64,000 nucleotides of DNA from Chloranthus sessilifolius (GCA_021018995.1 CM037590.1:43526287-43590286); one strand, 5' to 3'. Positions 32,509-43,180 are shown, numbered from the stretch's first letter. Numbers and translations: made by a program. Notes: generated by a model from the sequence alone, not told the origin.

Positions 32509-35500
32509 CGGCCTAGGTTTCAGACTTCTCTCCTCATGCGGATGGCCCGAATCGCTCCTCGGGCGTCGACGATTTCATCGCAGGAGCGCGAGCGGCGATG
32601 ATTGAGGAGGGAAACCCTGAATTTGATGATGATGATGTTTAGTGTTTAGTGTTTGTATTTTATGTTTGTGTTTGTTTCGTGTTTCGTGTTTAGTGTTAAT
32701 TTCGTTGGTGTGCTTTGAATTTTACTTTTAGGTAGGATTAATCATCGTTTCTTGTAGTGAGGGATCATATGGTTGTAATCAAATATTAAAAATCAATGGA
32801 ATCAGACTGTTTTTAGTGTGTTATTTTTTCTGTTCATTTTCGGATTGATATAAAGTTTATCAGTCAATCGATTGAGATACGACTCTCAATCATTGAGCAT
32901 TTTAATTTCTCATCAGTTTCGAAACAATCAACTCGGATTAGTCAATTGATTGAGGATTATTTTTCAATCGATTGACCTCTACATGGACACAACTGTCCAA
33001 CTAAGGTAGAAACATAAAGTTTCTCAAAACGAAACTGTTTCGGGAATAGAATTTGAGCCGTACAACAGAAGGTTTCCTTGGTATCTTGTGTCAATCGATT
33101 CACACAATCACGTCAATCGTTTGACTGATGTATAATTCCGGAAAGTTACATCTCCCAATCTGAAAATTTAGATTTGAACCTTCTGTAGGGTCCTTAGGTT
33201 AAGAGTTCTATGAGTCCTAAGAGTCCATACTTAGAACTTTTTATCTATTTATACTCCTCTTAGGGTAGTCCCTTCCAATAGTCAAAATATTATTCCTTCC
33301 CCCAAGCTTTTGCTATGGCCTCCATCAAATATCGTGCCCGCTCGGCAGTGAAGAAATTGATGGAATCGGCTAGGAAATGTCCACGCCTTCATGCACCTTG
33401 ACCACCGTTCGATTTGACAAAGCATGACGTGATTGATTTAGAGCTGCCATCTTTGACCCCACCATCAACTCCAAACCATGCACTTATTTCACCATCACGC
33501 TAGGGCGGCATCTCGGAGGAGATGTGGAATTACGTGTTTCCGAAGCCGAAGGAAGGGAGATCCATCATGGATGATTGAAGGGATTAGGATTGTTAGCTTT
33601 AGGGTCTAGTTTTAGGAGTCCTTTTTATTGTTATTTGATTTTCATGTTTTAGTTTAGGGTATTATTAAATTTGTTTTAGATTAGGTTATTTTTCTCTATA
33701 TTTTCAATAAGTGTCATAATTTGCTCAGTTTAAATAAAGTTTAGTTTAGTTATATATTTGTGTTTTGAACTTTTGATCACCATACCTTTCACTTGGTCTG
33801 CCTTCATGGTCCTCGATTGCATTAAACAGGTTTGGGGGGGTCTCCCATACTTTCTATCCATCAAAGCCAATGAGGATATTGATCAACTCAGGTTTGGGGG
33901 GGGGGGGGTATTTTCGATTCATATTAAGAGGCTATTTTTCGGATCTTTAAAGTTCATCAGTCAATCGATTGAGATCACTGTCTCAATCGATTGACTGATG
34001 CCCATTCGCCTATTTGGAAATTTATATCAGTCAATCGATTCAGACCATTGTCTCAATCGATCGACTGATGACCATTAAACTTATGAATCTCGAATTTTAT
34101 GCATAATCTTTAATTGTGATGACCGGGAATTCCTTAAAAAATTGTTATCATGCCATGATTGTTTTATGAATGCTCATAAAATTTAAAATTTGAATGATGA
34201 TGTTCATGATCTATGCCTGAATTTTTTTTTTATTTGTACTATCACTCTGCTTTAATTCCAAATCCGAGAAATAAGTATATGACTTGGAATCCTAAGATCA
34301 CAAAGAAAGATCAAAACCTAGTGAGCTTTAAAACTCTTTATCCTCGTTTTTGATGAGTGCTGAAATAAATTCGAAGTATCTTTGAATTTCCTGGTTAAAT
34401 TGTTGAAATCTCGTATTTTCTGTCTTTGATTTGTTAACTTCACATGTGTTATACCATTACACTAGAAATCATTGTGTAAAAACTCAAGGCAAATAGGCAT
34501 CGTTACCATCGTAAAAGGAAATGATCTAAGGCCATTATTAGCTCGTTTGTGCCCAAAAGGCCCCACCTTATATTGAATTTATCTTGTTGCACCCCCTTTG
34601 AACCTCAACTGAAAGATTTTGCCTTAATTATTCCTTGTAAGTTATATTAGCCATACCCCACACCAAAGTGAAAAAGCCTTACCCTGTTATCTCTGAGAAA
34701 TTAGGGATAAGATCAATGAAGGAAATTGAGAGCTATGACAGTTATATCTGTAAGGAATACAGGACAGAAAAACGTAAAAAGAGGGAGAGAAAAAGAAAAT
34801 TCAGTATTAAGAAATATATTAAAGTGGTGTTAATGAGAAGAAGCAAAGAAAGGAAAAAGTGTTTATAAAAAGAAAAAGGTCCTAGAAACTGTGGAAAAGG
34901 AAGTTGAAAAATCAGAAAATCAAGTGTATTCCTTGTTCCGATTTCTCAGAGAAATTTGAATCCAATCTTCCCTTTCTTTCTTGACCATTGACCCGAGCCC
35001 CATTACAACCTTAGAAAAGACTTTTTTTGATCCAATTATGAGCGATAAATGCCCTTACGGAGAGTGATTATACAATGTCTATGGTGCTTGGTATATGCAT
35101 GCTTAGGATACTAATATCTTTCTCAAATGACATTTCTCTTAAAATTCTTTGGTACACCGTCCTTCTTATAACATGTGAGATTTTTCTAATTTGTGTTAAA
35201 ATTTCATATCACATGTGAGAGAGAAGTAAAACTATTCATCGAAGTGAGTTCATTATGAGTGTATACCCATGGTAAGGATTGAATCTAGACATGTGATCTA
35301 GAGGTTCCTAGTTTAAACTCATTCTCAGATTAAAGAATTTTAGCAGTGGTAATTGCATAACATTGTGAGGCATAAATCATGAGCACTGAAAAAAAAAACA
35401 ATGAATTGAGTGAGCACTAATTAATTGAACATGGTAAGAAACAGTCTAAAGGATTTTCCATAAGCATTTAACTACTTAAGGGCATGACTAAGAAATTCTG

Positions 35501-35712
35501 AAATTCATAAGCTTTGAAGTTTGTAGGTATCTTCCCTGAAAACCTTAAGGAGACACAACTCCTCCACTAGAGATCACCTAGGGGTTTAAAGGCTTGTTGC
35601 ATAGGCTAAATGCAATCGTGTTTCCTACGAAAGTGGCATTAAATTTTTAGGATGTTAATCTTATTTGCTTTAACATATTTTTCATTCTCTTTGCTCGAGG
35701 ACTAGCAAGTGT
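32509..35712 (+). other. 3' spacer of the Athila-like element
   Basis: Long non-coding region. It contains palindrome pairs at 32863-32980 and 33955-34070, two AGGTTTGGGGGGG purine tracts (33828-33840, 33890-33908, the second with 13 G) and a GTGTTTAGTGTTT-type simple repeat near 32640-32700. A short frame at 33314-33570 ('MASIKYRARSAVKKLMES') has no recognised motif. Confidence 0.7.
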
Positions 35713-35725
35713 AGGTTTGGCGGTG
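35713..35725 (+). promoter_or_regulatory. polypurine tract
   Basis: AGGTTTGGCGGTG lies directly before the 3' LTR start (TGATCGG). It is a one-base-decayed form of the GTTTGGGGGTG tract that primes plus-strand synthesis in this lineage; better-preserved AGGTTTGGGGG copies lie at 33828 and 33890. Confidence 0.7.
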
Positions 35726-37087
35726 TGATCGGTGCCAAAATGTGACTATATTTCGCACCTTAATCCCTACACTTAGCTGTCTGATGAAAGCATCTGATGG
35801 TTGTTGTGAGATTTTAATGATTACAGGTGTTTCTGACCGTTGGATCGTAGAAGAGCATAAAAGAGGGTAATTAAAGGATACACAAGGGCTATGGACAAAA
35901 AGGCCAAAAGAAGCATCGAAATCCATGAAGCAGCTCAACATCCACCAAGAGAGGGAGAATCTATCCCTGGATGTCAATCGATTGAGGATTAAGTGTCAAT
36001 TGATTGACAAGAGAAGACGAGTCCATCCCACTTATTCCGAATCAAAACTCAATCGATTGAGATTTAACTCTCAATCGATTGAGGCTATTAAAGATAGGGT
36101 TTGCTCGGCCCTATATAAAGAAAGTTACGACTCATTAAAAAAAAATATTTTTCTTCTTTAATTGTTTTTCATATATCATTGAGGGGTCTTCTTGGTTCTT
36201 CTTGCTTCTTCTCAGTAGATTGTAGTAGAGTTTATTTTATTCTCTTTTATAATCGTGAGAGCATAGATTATACCTAGGAACAAAAGCATTGTAAGGAGAT
36301 TTTGAGAAATAAAAGAGCATTGCTAATATGATATCTTCGGATCTATAACGGGTTTGTATACCGAGGATGAGCGGCTAAAGTAATTTGCTCAAGGGGGAAG
36401 CGAACCGGAGATAAGTAACTGTTTTATTATTGTCTCTACAATTTCATGGTTTTGTCATTGAATCATTCTATTATAAGTGTGTGCTTGATTAAATATTATC
36501 GAGTCTTCGTTTACAGTCATTGATCGTGGTTATCAACGACCGTGAAAGAAGCACTCCATCTAGATCTGTTCCTGCAGGCTGATCTAGGCTTTGAAATGAT
36601 TGATTTATCATTGCCGTGACTTAGGATGTTGAGATATGCTATTCTTTTCACATGACTCATACCGCAATGATAGACAGAGTCATAGTTTTTAGATAGGGTA
36701 TGCCGGATCTACAGTTACGTTCTTCTCGATTCATTTATTTTCCTAATAAATGATGGTGTTTTGACTTAAATTGAATTTGTGAGATTGAATGGTAGAAAAG
36801 TTACGAATCGATGGTTAGCTAATTCCTTGATCAATTCATAAACTGTCATTTTTCTCCTTTATCATAATTTGTTCCGTCCTAGTTTGATTAGTTTTCTTTT
36901 ATTGCATTGAAAATCGTTTGGTACTTGTGTGGTAAATTGAATTTCTCCCTTGGCACTTCTTTAGGTGTTTTAAAGTCTCTGAAAGAATTAGATAAATTTC
37001 ACGTTTCCCTGTGGGTTCGACACCTCTGTTTTTACCGTGCTATAATAGAACTTGTGCACTTGCAAGGGTTAAACTTAAAATCGATCA
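35726..37087 (+). repeat. 3' LTR of the Athila-like element
   Basis: 1362 bp, TGATCGGTGCC to TCGATCA. It keeps the TATA box (36112-36119) and three of four U3 palindromes unchanged; the fourth (about 35997) reads TCAATTGATTGA. An extra block near 36570-36600 explains most of the length difference from the 5' LTR. The target duplication ATTAC follows at 37088. Confidence 0.93.
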
Positions 37088-37514
37088 ATTACCCACTTGA
37101 AACACGGCCTCTATCATATGATTCAAGAAAGTTGAAGTCCACCATCTTACTCAATGGTTGACTATATTGAATTAGATTATATAGGTCATTTTTCGTGCAG
37201 ATCTTTACATCATGACCTTCAAATCAGACGGTTTAGATGGTGTTTCAAGTGGCATAGGTCCCAAAAGTACAAAGTCTTCTTTTAAAACTATGTGCAACAT
37301 CACAAATCTGATGTGCAAGTAGTCCCAATATATATTGTATTGTCAATGCAAACTTTTTATAGGTGATATGATGATACATCTTGGTATTCTGATACCGAGA
37401 CCGATATGGAGATTTTAATCTCGTAGCTGATCTGTACTCTTGGATTTGGTTTTGACTGTAGAGCCTGCTTTAATTTACAGTTCACTTTCCGCCATGCTTA
37501 ATACTCATTTCTAG

Positions 37515-37671
37515 GCCCTGAGATATGGGAAGATATTGCGGGCAAAATAGATATTCTCGTGTGGTTTTGGGTTGGGAGGAACACTATCTGGTGCTGGAAG
37601 ATTCTCAAGATATGAAAAAACCAGATCTCAAGATCATTTGTGTTGAACCTGCAGAGAGTCCTGTCGTGTCA
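37515..37671 (+). pseudogene. cysteine synthase (OAS-thiol-lyase) exon relic
   Basis: After an acceptor-like TTCTAG (37509-37514), three successive frames spell one O-acetylserine(thiol)lyase exon. They are 'GPEIWEDIAGKIDILV', then 'GFGLGGTLSGAGRF' (family GIGTGGTxTGxGRFLK, the loop that binds the phosphate of pyridoxal phosphate), then 'PDLKIICVEPAESPVVS'. A donor-like GTTAAT follows at 37672. The enzyme makes cysteine from O-acetylserine and sulfide. Two frameshifts within 157 bp make this a dead exon, and no neighbouring exons were found: the Athila element ends 430 bp upstream and a SINE lies just downstream. Confidence 0.85.
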
Positions 37672-37749
37672 GTTAATGTGTTAGGGTTATATTTATGTAG
37701 TATATTATTGGATGTGAATTGCAGAGACTGAAGCTCTTGATGTTGGAGC

Positions 37750-37930
37750 AATAAAATCTGGGTGGGTGTCTGGGTCTCTTAAAGAACCCGACTAATAACA
37801 GGGGCATGTTTGCGCCCCAAGTTAGCACCTGCCAGGTCAAGCACATGATATAATGTAGTGTGGCTTTAAGGGAGGGATTCGAACTCATGTCTCCCGCTTT
37901 TTGAGGCAGGTACCTCACCATCATGACAAA
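37750..37930 (-). mobile_element. tRNA-derived SINE, minus strand
   Basis: Read on the minus strand from about 37930: GATGGTGAGGTACCTGCCT, AGCGGGAGAC and box B GAGTTCGAATCC (37875-37886), then CCTTAAAGCCAC. It matches the head of the SINE at 808-940 apart from scattered changes. It sits beside the cysteine synthase exon relic. No target duplication is identified. Confidence 0.7.
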
Positions 37931-38385
37931 TTGAGATTTATTTTTTTCTTTTTCACCTATACTTTTAAATATTTTTTTTCCCCATAATTATCCCTTATTG
38001 TACTCTTCCTTTACTTCAAAAATTTTCCCCTTTTTCTCATACTTTTCCATTTTTTACCATTTTTTCCATAAATTTTGGCTTGCTAGTTTATTGCCCTACT
38101 CTGTCTTGGTAACATGTTTACAATTAGTTGGACTTTATCAATATTGTCCATGTAAGGCTTGCATGTAATGGGCTTTTGTCAGTTCTAAATGGGGTTCACA
38201 GATTTTGATACCCTTCCATGGGGTTCACTGATTTTGATACCCTTCCATGGAAGGGATTCAAAACTACATGTAAATTTATGGAAGTTAAAATCGATATTCC
38301 AGTTTGTCCCATGATTTCAAAATCAGTTGAATATCATTTAGAGTTCAACCATTTGGACTTGACCAAAACCTCCATTTACAAAAAA

Positions 38386-39010
38386 GAGTAGTTTAAATCC
38401 ACCTACCAAATCTTTGAGTTCACCCACGCTGAAAAACATTGACTGCATTGAATCGGACGATGGAGATCGTTTATTGTCCCAACCTTTCAGACGATGGGTC
38501 TTGAGATCACGGTGGCACCATTAGACGGTTGACTGCATTGAATCAGACAATGGAGATCATTTATTGTCCCAACCTTTCACATGATGTATCTTGAGATCAT
38601 GGTGGCACCACCAGACAATTGACTACATTGAATTGGACGATGGAGGTCGTTTATCGTCCCAACCTTTCACACAATGGATCTTGAGATCATTGTGGCACCA
38701 TCAGACAGTTGATTGCATTAAATCGGACAATGGAGATCATTTATCGTCCCAAACTTTCACACGATGGATCTTGAGATCATGGTGGCACCATCAGATGGTT
38801 GGTTTTTTATTTCATATGGTACACACCCAAAAAAATGATCTTAAAATTAATTTTAATCGTGTACGTGATGTTAAGGTCACTTTTCTGAGATGTGTCACGA
38901 AATAAAACGCTAATCGTCTAATGGTATGCCTAAACGATCTCCATCGTTTGATTCAATGCAATCAATATGTTTTAGCGTGGGTGAAATCAAAGATTCGGTG
39001 GATGGAAGCA
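38386..39010. mobile_element. fold-back MITE with internal 90-bp tandem array
   Basis: The left end GAGTAGTTTAAATCCACC and right part GGTGGATGGAAGCA are a decayed form of the termini at 39895-40301. The left arm unit, beginning TTGACTGCATTGAATCGGAC, occurs four times at an exact 90-bp spacing (38439, 38529, 38619, 38709). The right arm has a single complementary unit ending near 38975. Confidence 0.8.
38439..38798. repeat. four 90-bp tandem repeats
   Basis: Units start at 38439, 38529, 38619 and 38709. Each contains TGCATTGAATCGGAC, CATTTATTGTCCCAACC and CTTGAGATCATGGTGGCACC with a few substitutions per unit. Confidence 0.93.
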
Positions 39011-39885
39011 GATGCGGTTAGGCAATCCAATTCCTAAAATAAAATAAAAAGATAAATTTTTTGCACGGAATGATAATATGAAGCACTACACAATTATTAT
39101 ATAATGGTTACTATTATACCAACGATGATATGGTAGTGAATCCGATCAATTGTATAACCAGTGATTCATCAAATGGTAGAAACCAATCAGATTTGAAAAT
39201 TTTCTAATCCATAACTGGGCCTCAAAGCTCAGGTTCTATGGAGTAGACTAAAAGGTTGGATGGACACAATATTTTATATACAATCTGGGAAATAAGGGGG
39301 TTTTGAACTGGATCGGGTCAGATGAAGTAAGGGCTCAAGTCCAATCGGCTGTCAAAATTTTGGCTGGCCCCGACCCATTGACAACCTAGTCTTCACTGAT
39401 TTTTAGGTGATAGTTGAAGGTGCAAGTTTTTGACACAATAGGTTCTTCATAAGCTTGATATTCTTTTGATGTCAATAATATCGACGATAGTCCAATAATG
39501 AAAATACCCAATTTGTATTATGAGTTATGACATCACTTTTAGTAAACTCCACTTGGATACAATAAACCTGGAGGATAAATCGATAAAATCGGCCTTGTTT
39601 GGCAACCCGGGTTCTAAAGATCGACCAATACCAAGAAAAAAATTGTATCGGTAAGTATCAACTAATACCAATTGGCCTTTCATTTGATAGATCTTGAATC
39701 ATATAGGAAATTGGAAGAACGGGTATTTTGAGTGAAACATGTAGATTGAAGGTTTTCTTTTCAAGAATAATTGCATCGTTTGTCACAAATCTTTCATTGG
39801 TTAAATATTCGTCCAAACGTTGGCATGCTTTAACGGGGGAATCACCCATATGATGAATCTAGAATCTAATAGGTGAATGAAGGGC
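39011..39885. other. gene-free spacer
   Basis: Contains a decayed GC-rich MITE-like stretch near 39290-39390 (GGCCCCGACCCATTGACAACCTAG) and an ACTAATACCAAT-like stretch near 39620-39670. No coding region is recognised. Confidence 0.45.
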
Positions 39886-39894
39886 CTTTTAGAA

Positions 39895-40301
39895 GAGTAC
39901 CTTTAAATCCACCAACTGAATCTTCAAGTTCACCTACGCTGAAACACGTTGATTGAATTGAATCGAACGATAGAGATCATTTATCCTCCCAATCTTTCAC
40001 ACGATGGATCTTGAGATCATGATCGTACCATCAAACGGTCAGTGTTTTATTTCACGTGGCACACATCTCAGAAAAGTAACCTTAACATCACGTGCATGCT
40101 TAAAATTGATATTAAGGTCACTTTTATGGGTGTGTAGCACATGAAATAAAAAATCGACCGTTTGATGGTACACCCATGATCTAAAGATCGATCTCATGAA
40201 AGATTGGGACGATAAACAATCTCCATCGTTTGATTCAATGCAGTCGATGTGTTTCAGCGTGGGTGAATTCAATGATTTTATGGGTGGATTTAAAGGTACT
40301 C
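39895..40301. mobile_element. Mutator-like MITE, near-perfect fold-back
   Basis: Termini GAGTACCTTTAAATCCACC and GGTGGATTTAAAGGTACTC are perfect inverted repeats. The complementarity continues inward for about 180 bp per arm, through CACCTACGCTGAAACACG / TGTTTCAGCGTGGGTG and CTTGAGATCATG / CATGATCTAAAG. It is flanked by perfect 9-bp duplications CTTTTAGAA (39886-39894, 40302-40310), the length made by Mutator-like transposases. It inserted into one unit of a roughly 60-bp tandem repeat whose other units remain empty at 40347-40440. Confidence 0.9.
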
Positions 40302-40832
40302 CTTTTAGAATAGTGGTAAATTATAGTGGCATGACTTGTAAATAAAGGTGAATGAAGAGCCTTTTAGAATGACGATAAATTTTAATGGCATGACTTGTAA
40401 ATATAGATGAATGAAGGGCCTTTTAGAATAGTGGTATTTTTAAAATATTGGTTTCATTAAGGACAAAATAAACTTTCCGTCCATAAACTCACAGCTAGTT
40501 AACGGTAGGGAGTTATATGAAACAGAAACACAAAAATAGGGGCTGCAGAATAAATACTCATAACTCAAGGGTCTCTTATAATATTAGTATAGCACGGGGC
40601 GGGGTATATGCAAAAAACCCTATGAAGATTGAAAGAACACTAGCCTACATAAAGTTTGCTTTTCTTTTTTACATTTTCTGATAATTTAGGCTATGTACGC
40701 TTGGACTAATCCTTAAGGTATCCATAAAAAGGTTGCTTGGCCCAATGAAAAAAGAGATTCCATGGATCTTGAGGCTCAACCATCGGGGCAGCTAAGGCCC
40801 ATTATCTTACGCGATACAATATGCTTATACAG

Positions 40833-41377
40833 AAGGAGCATGCGGCTACCGCAATTTGTTCGACCAAGGCTATGGACTTGAGACAACAGCTCCAAGCACG
40901 GCCCTTTTCAACAATGGTAGCACATGTGGCGCGTGTTTTGAAATCATGTGCTACAACGACCTGCAGTGGTGCTTGCCCGGCACAATCGGAGTGACCGCTA
41001 CAAATTTTTGTCCCCCAAACTACTCGAAGCTGCATGATAACTGGTGCAACCCCCCTCAATTGCACTTTGATCTTTCTCAGCCCATGTTCCGAAAGATTGG
41101 CATATACGAGGCTGGAGTCATCCCTGTGCTTTTCCGGGGTGTAATGTGCTACAGAAAAGGAGGCATAAAGTTCGAGATGAAGGGTAACCCTTACTTTATA
41201 ATGGCGTTGGTGTACAATGTTGGGGGTTGGGGTGACCTTAAAAGTGTCGCGATCAAGGGGTCAGGCACGGAATGGATACAAATGAACCGTAATTGGGGGG
41301 AGGTTTGGTCTACACCAACACAGTTGGTGGGGCAGAGTTTGTCATTCCAAGTGACTGGGATGTTGAATAAGGTTTAA
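40833..41377 (+). pseudogene. alpha-expansin exon fragment
   Basis: Begins after an acceptor-like TTATACAG (40832) with '[20 protein letters not shown]', then '[17 protein letters not shown]', '[19 protein letters not shown]', '[16 protein letters not shown]' (the HFD motif of the expansin GH45-like domain), '[20 protein letters not shown]', 'NRNWGEVW' and 'GQSLSFQVT'. Alpha-expansins loosen cell walls and are about 250 residues with a signal peptide. Here the exon coding the signal peptide is absent and the C-terminus ends early in 'GMLNKV' followed by TAA, without the usual 'VAPSNWQFGQTF' tail. The disruption point coincides with retroelement sequence that begins a few bases later (41391). 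The reading frame is otherwise open over 180 codons, so the loss is fairly recent. Confidence 0.88.
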
Positions 41378-41390
41378 TCCCAACCACCGA

Positions 41391-42120
41391 TATCAATCGA
41401 TTGAGTTGGGAAAATCAATCGATTGAGTCTGAGAAGTCAACTACCGGTGTCAATCGATTGAGACTGAAAAGTTAATCGATTGACTGATGAGCGGATACAG
41501 ATCCGCAGATTGACTGTTGACCAGTGTCAATCGATTGAGATTGGGAAGCCAATCGATTTACTGTTGGGCGGATATAGATCCGCAAGTTTTGAATAAGTGA
41601 CTAATTTCGGGAAGTTCACTTTAGCCAAGGTTTCCTAAGTTATTAGGAGACTATTATTAGAAGTATTTTGAATACTTGCAACTCTTAGGAGATTTGAGAG
41701 TTACGTATCCAAAAGGAGCTTGGAGCCTATTAGGAGAAAGTCTTCTCTAGGGAAAGAGAGGGTTTGGTGAAAGTTTCATGTGAGAAATCTATGAGAATAC
41801 TTTAAGAGAAAAAGTATTGAAGAATAGTTTGGGATTGAAGATCCGATTGAAGTCATTTTTGTATCGGAATTGTGACTATATTCCCGTAGATCTCTTCTCT
41901 ATTATTTGAAGGACCGCGTCCTTGGTTTAACAACGGATTTGTTGTTGAAGATCGTGTTAGATTTTGATTGAGTTTGCACTAGAGAGAAGAGTGTGTGTGC
42001 TGTAAACATTCAATAAAAATAGTGCATATACTCCCGTGGACGGGATCTGATTAATGGGGCGGGCAAGTGTAAAAGCATTCTTATATTTGATATGGGATAG
42101 AATAGGAAAGTTTCACACAC
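41391..42120. mobile_element. retroelement fragment with TCAATCGATTGA repeats
   Basis: Four exact palindromes (41394, 41414, 41449, 41527) and two variants in 170 bp, with two GCGGATACAGATCCGCA hairpins between them (41491 and 41569). The rest, to about 42120, has the look of an LTR (poly-pyrimidine, AATAAAAA, ACTCCCGTGG). No TG..CA ends, partner LTR or coding region was found. It is different in sequence from the Athila LTR. Confidence 0.5.
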
Positions 42121-42369
42121 AACTGGTTGAACCCTAATCTGGTATTCAAACTGCTTTTAGAATCATTCAATATCTTTACCTTTCCTTATTTTAATATATT
42201 AGATAAATTATTTTTGATGTTAAAGTTCGTTCTAGGAACTAATAGTGTTTTTAAAGGCGAAAGTGTAGTGCCCAGGTGGCCTAAGGCTGAGCTGAGATTG
42301 ACCCCCGTCCGGCCCTATCCAGCCCATTAACAGCGCTATTTATAAATAGGGCTTGTGAACCAATTCGAG

Positions 42370-42690
42370 CTCAGTAATAAATTTGGACATCCAGCTCGAG
42401 CTCATTTGGCTAAGAGTGGAGGGCCCATGAGCTTATAAGAAGAGACATTGTTATGAATGTTCGATGTGGGACTAAACTTCAACCTGCTCTCGTACATGTT
42501 GGTCAGACCAAGTAAATCACATGGACAATTGAACTGGGTAACGTGGAGTGGAGAAAGTTTGCTCTGCTACTATGATAAATTTGAACATCCAACTCAAAAC
42601 CAATTGGCTATGAGTGGAGGGCCCCACGAACTTAAGTTATAAGAAGAGAGACAAGGCTCTAAATGTCAGAAGTGGGACTAAACTTCAACA
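42370..42690. repeat. diverged tandem repeat of about 197 bp
   Basis: AAATTTGGACATCCAGCTCGAG...GAGTGGAGGGCCC...ATAAGAAGAGAC...GTGGGACTAAACTTCAAC occurs from about 42380 and again, diverged, from about 42577. It looks like part of a degraded LTR promoter region. Confidence 0.65.
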
Positions 42691-43033
42691 CTCTGCTCTA
42701 AGCTCTTGGAGCCTAAAAAATTAAAACTATCGCTCGGCTTTATTGTGAGGTTGAGTTAGGCACAATTTTATTATGGTATTAGAGTCAACATTTCTCACGC
42801 CACCTGTTTTTGTCCACTTGATTTGGTTTGGTTCAATCCGCCATCACGTGCAGGCATATTGGGCTATTTATATCTTAGACAAACCTCCCTTACAAGCTGA
42901 TTTTGTGATTGAGTTCATTGAATTCTACACAAAATGATCTATATGTCACAAACATGTTCTAATAGCCTGCAATCACCATGCTTTCTTAAATACCCAATGT
43001 ACCAATGATTTGGTCTAGGAAGAAAAATAACAT

Positions 43034-43035
<2 letters not shown>

Positions 43036-43090
<55 letters not shown>
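43036..43090. repeat. TA microsatellite
   Basis: About 25 AT dinucleotides. It lies just outside the 3' end of the NAC pseudogene. Confidence 0.95.
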
Positions 43091-43093
<3 letters not shown>

Positions 43094-43180
43094 TGCTGCC
43101 CCACACAAACCAGCATACATGAGCCCTTTACCTTATACAAACATGTTTTTTTTAATTACCTACCAGTATTCCACAAAGTC

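Larger units (their letters stand above)
20674..37092 (+). mobile_element. Athila-like Ty3/gypsy LTR retrotransposon
   Basis: A complete element from 20679 to 37087 (16.4 kb) flanked by the 5-bp target duplication ATTAC (20674-20678, 37088-37092). LTRs begin TGAT and end TCGATCA. Order: 5' LTR, tRNA-Asp-type primer site, gag with CCHC knuckle, protease, RT, RNase H, integrase, long spacer, an extra 340-codon ORF, long 3' spacer, polypurine tract, 3' LTR. The protease 'LLDLGASVNL', integrase 'FMGPFPP' and '[14 protein letters not shown]', lack of a chromodomain and the extra downstream ORF fit the Athila lineage. A 2329-bp solo LTR is nested in RT, so the element's own length is about 14.1 kb. 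The pol and gag frames are full of stops. Confidence 0.93.

Noticed and set aside
20926-34070. CRISPR-like array of short palindromic repeats
   Set aside because: Plant nuclear DNA, irregular spacing, no uniform spacers and no cas genes; the repeats lie in retroelement untranslated regions.
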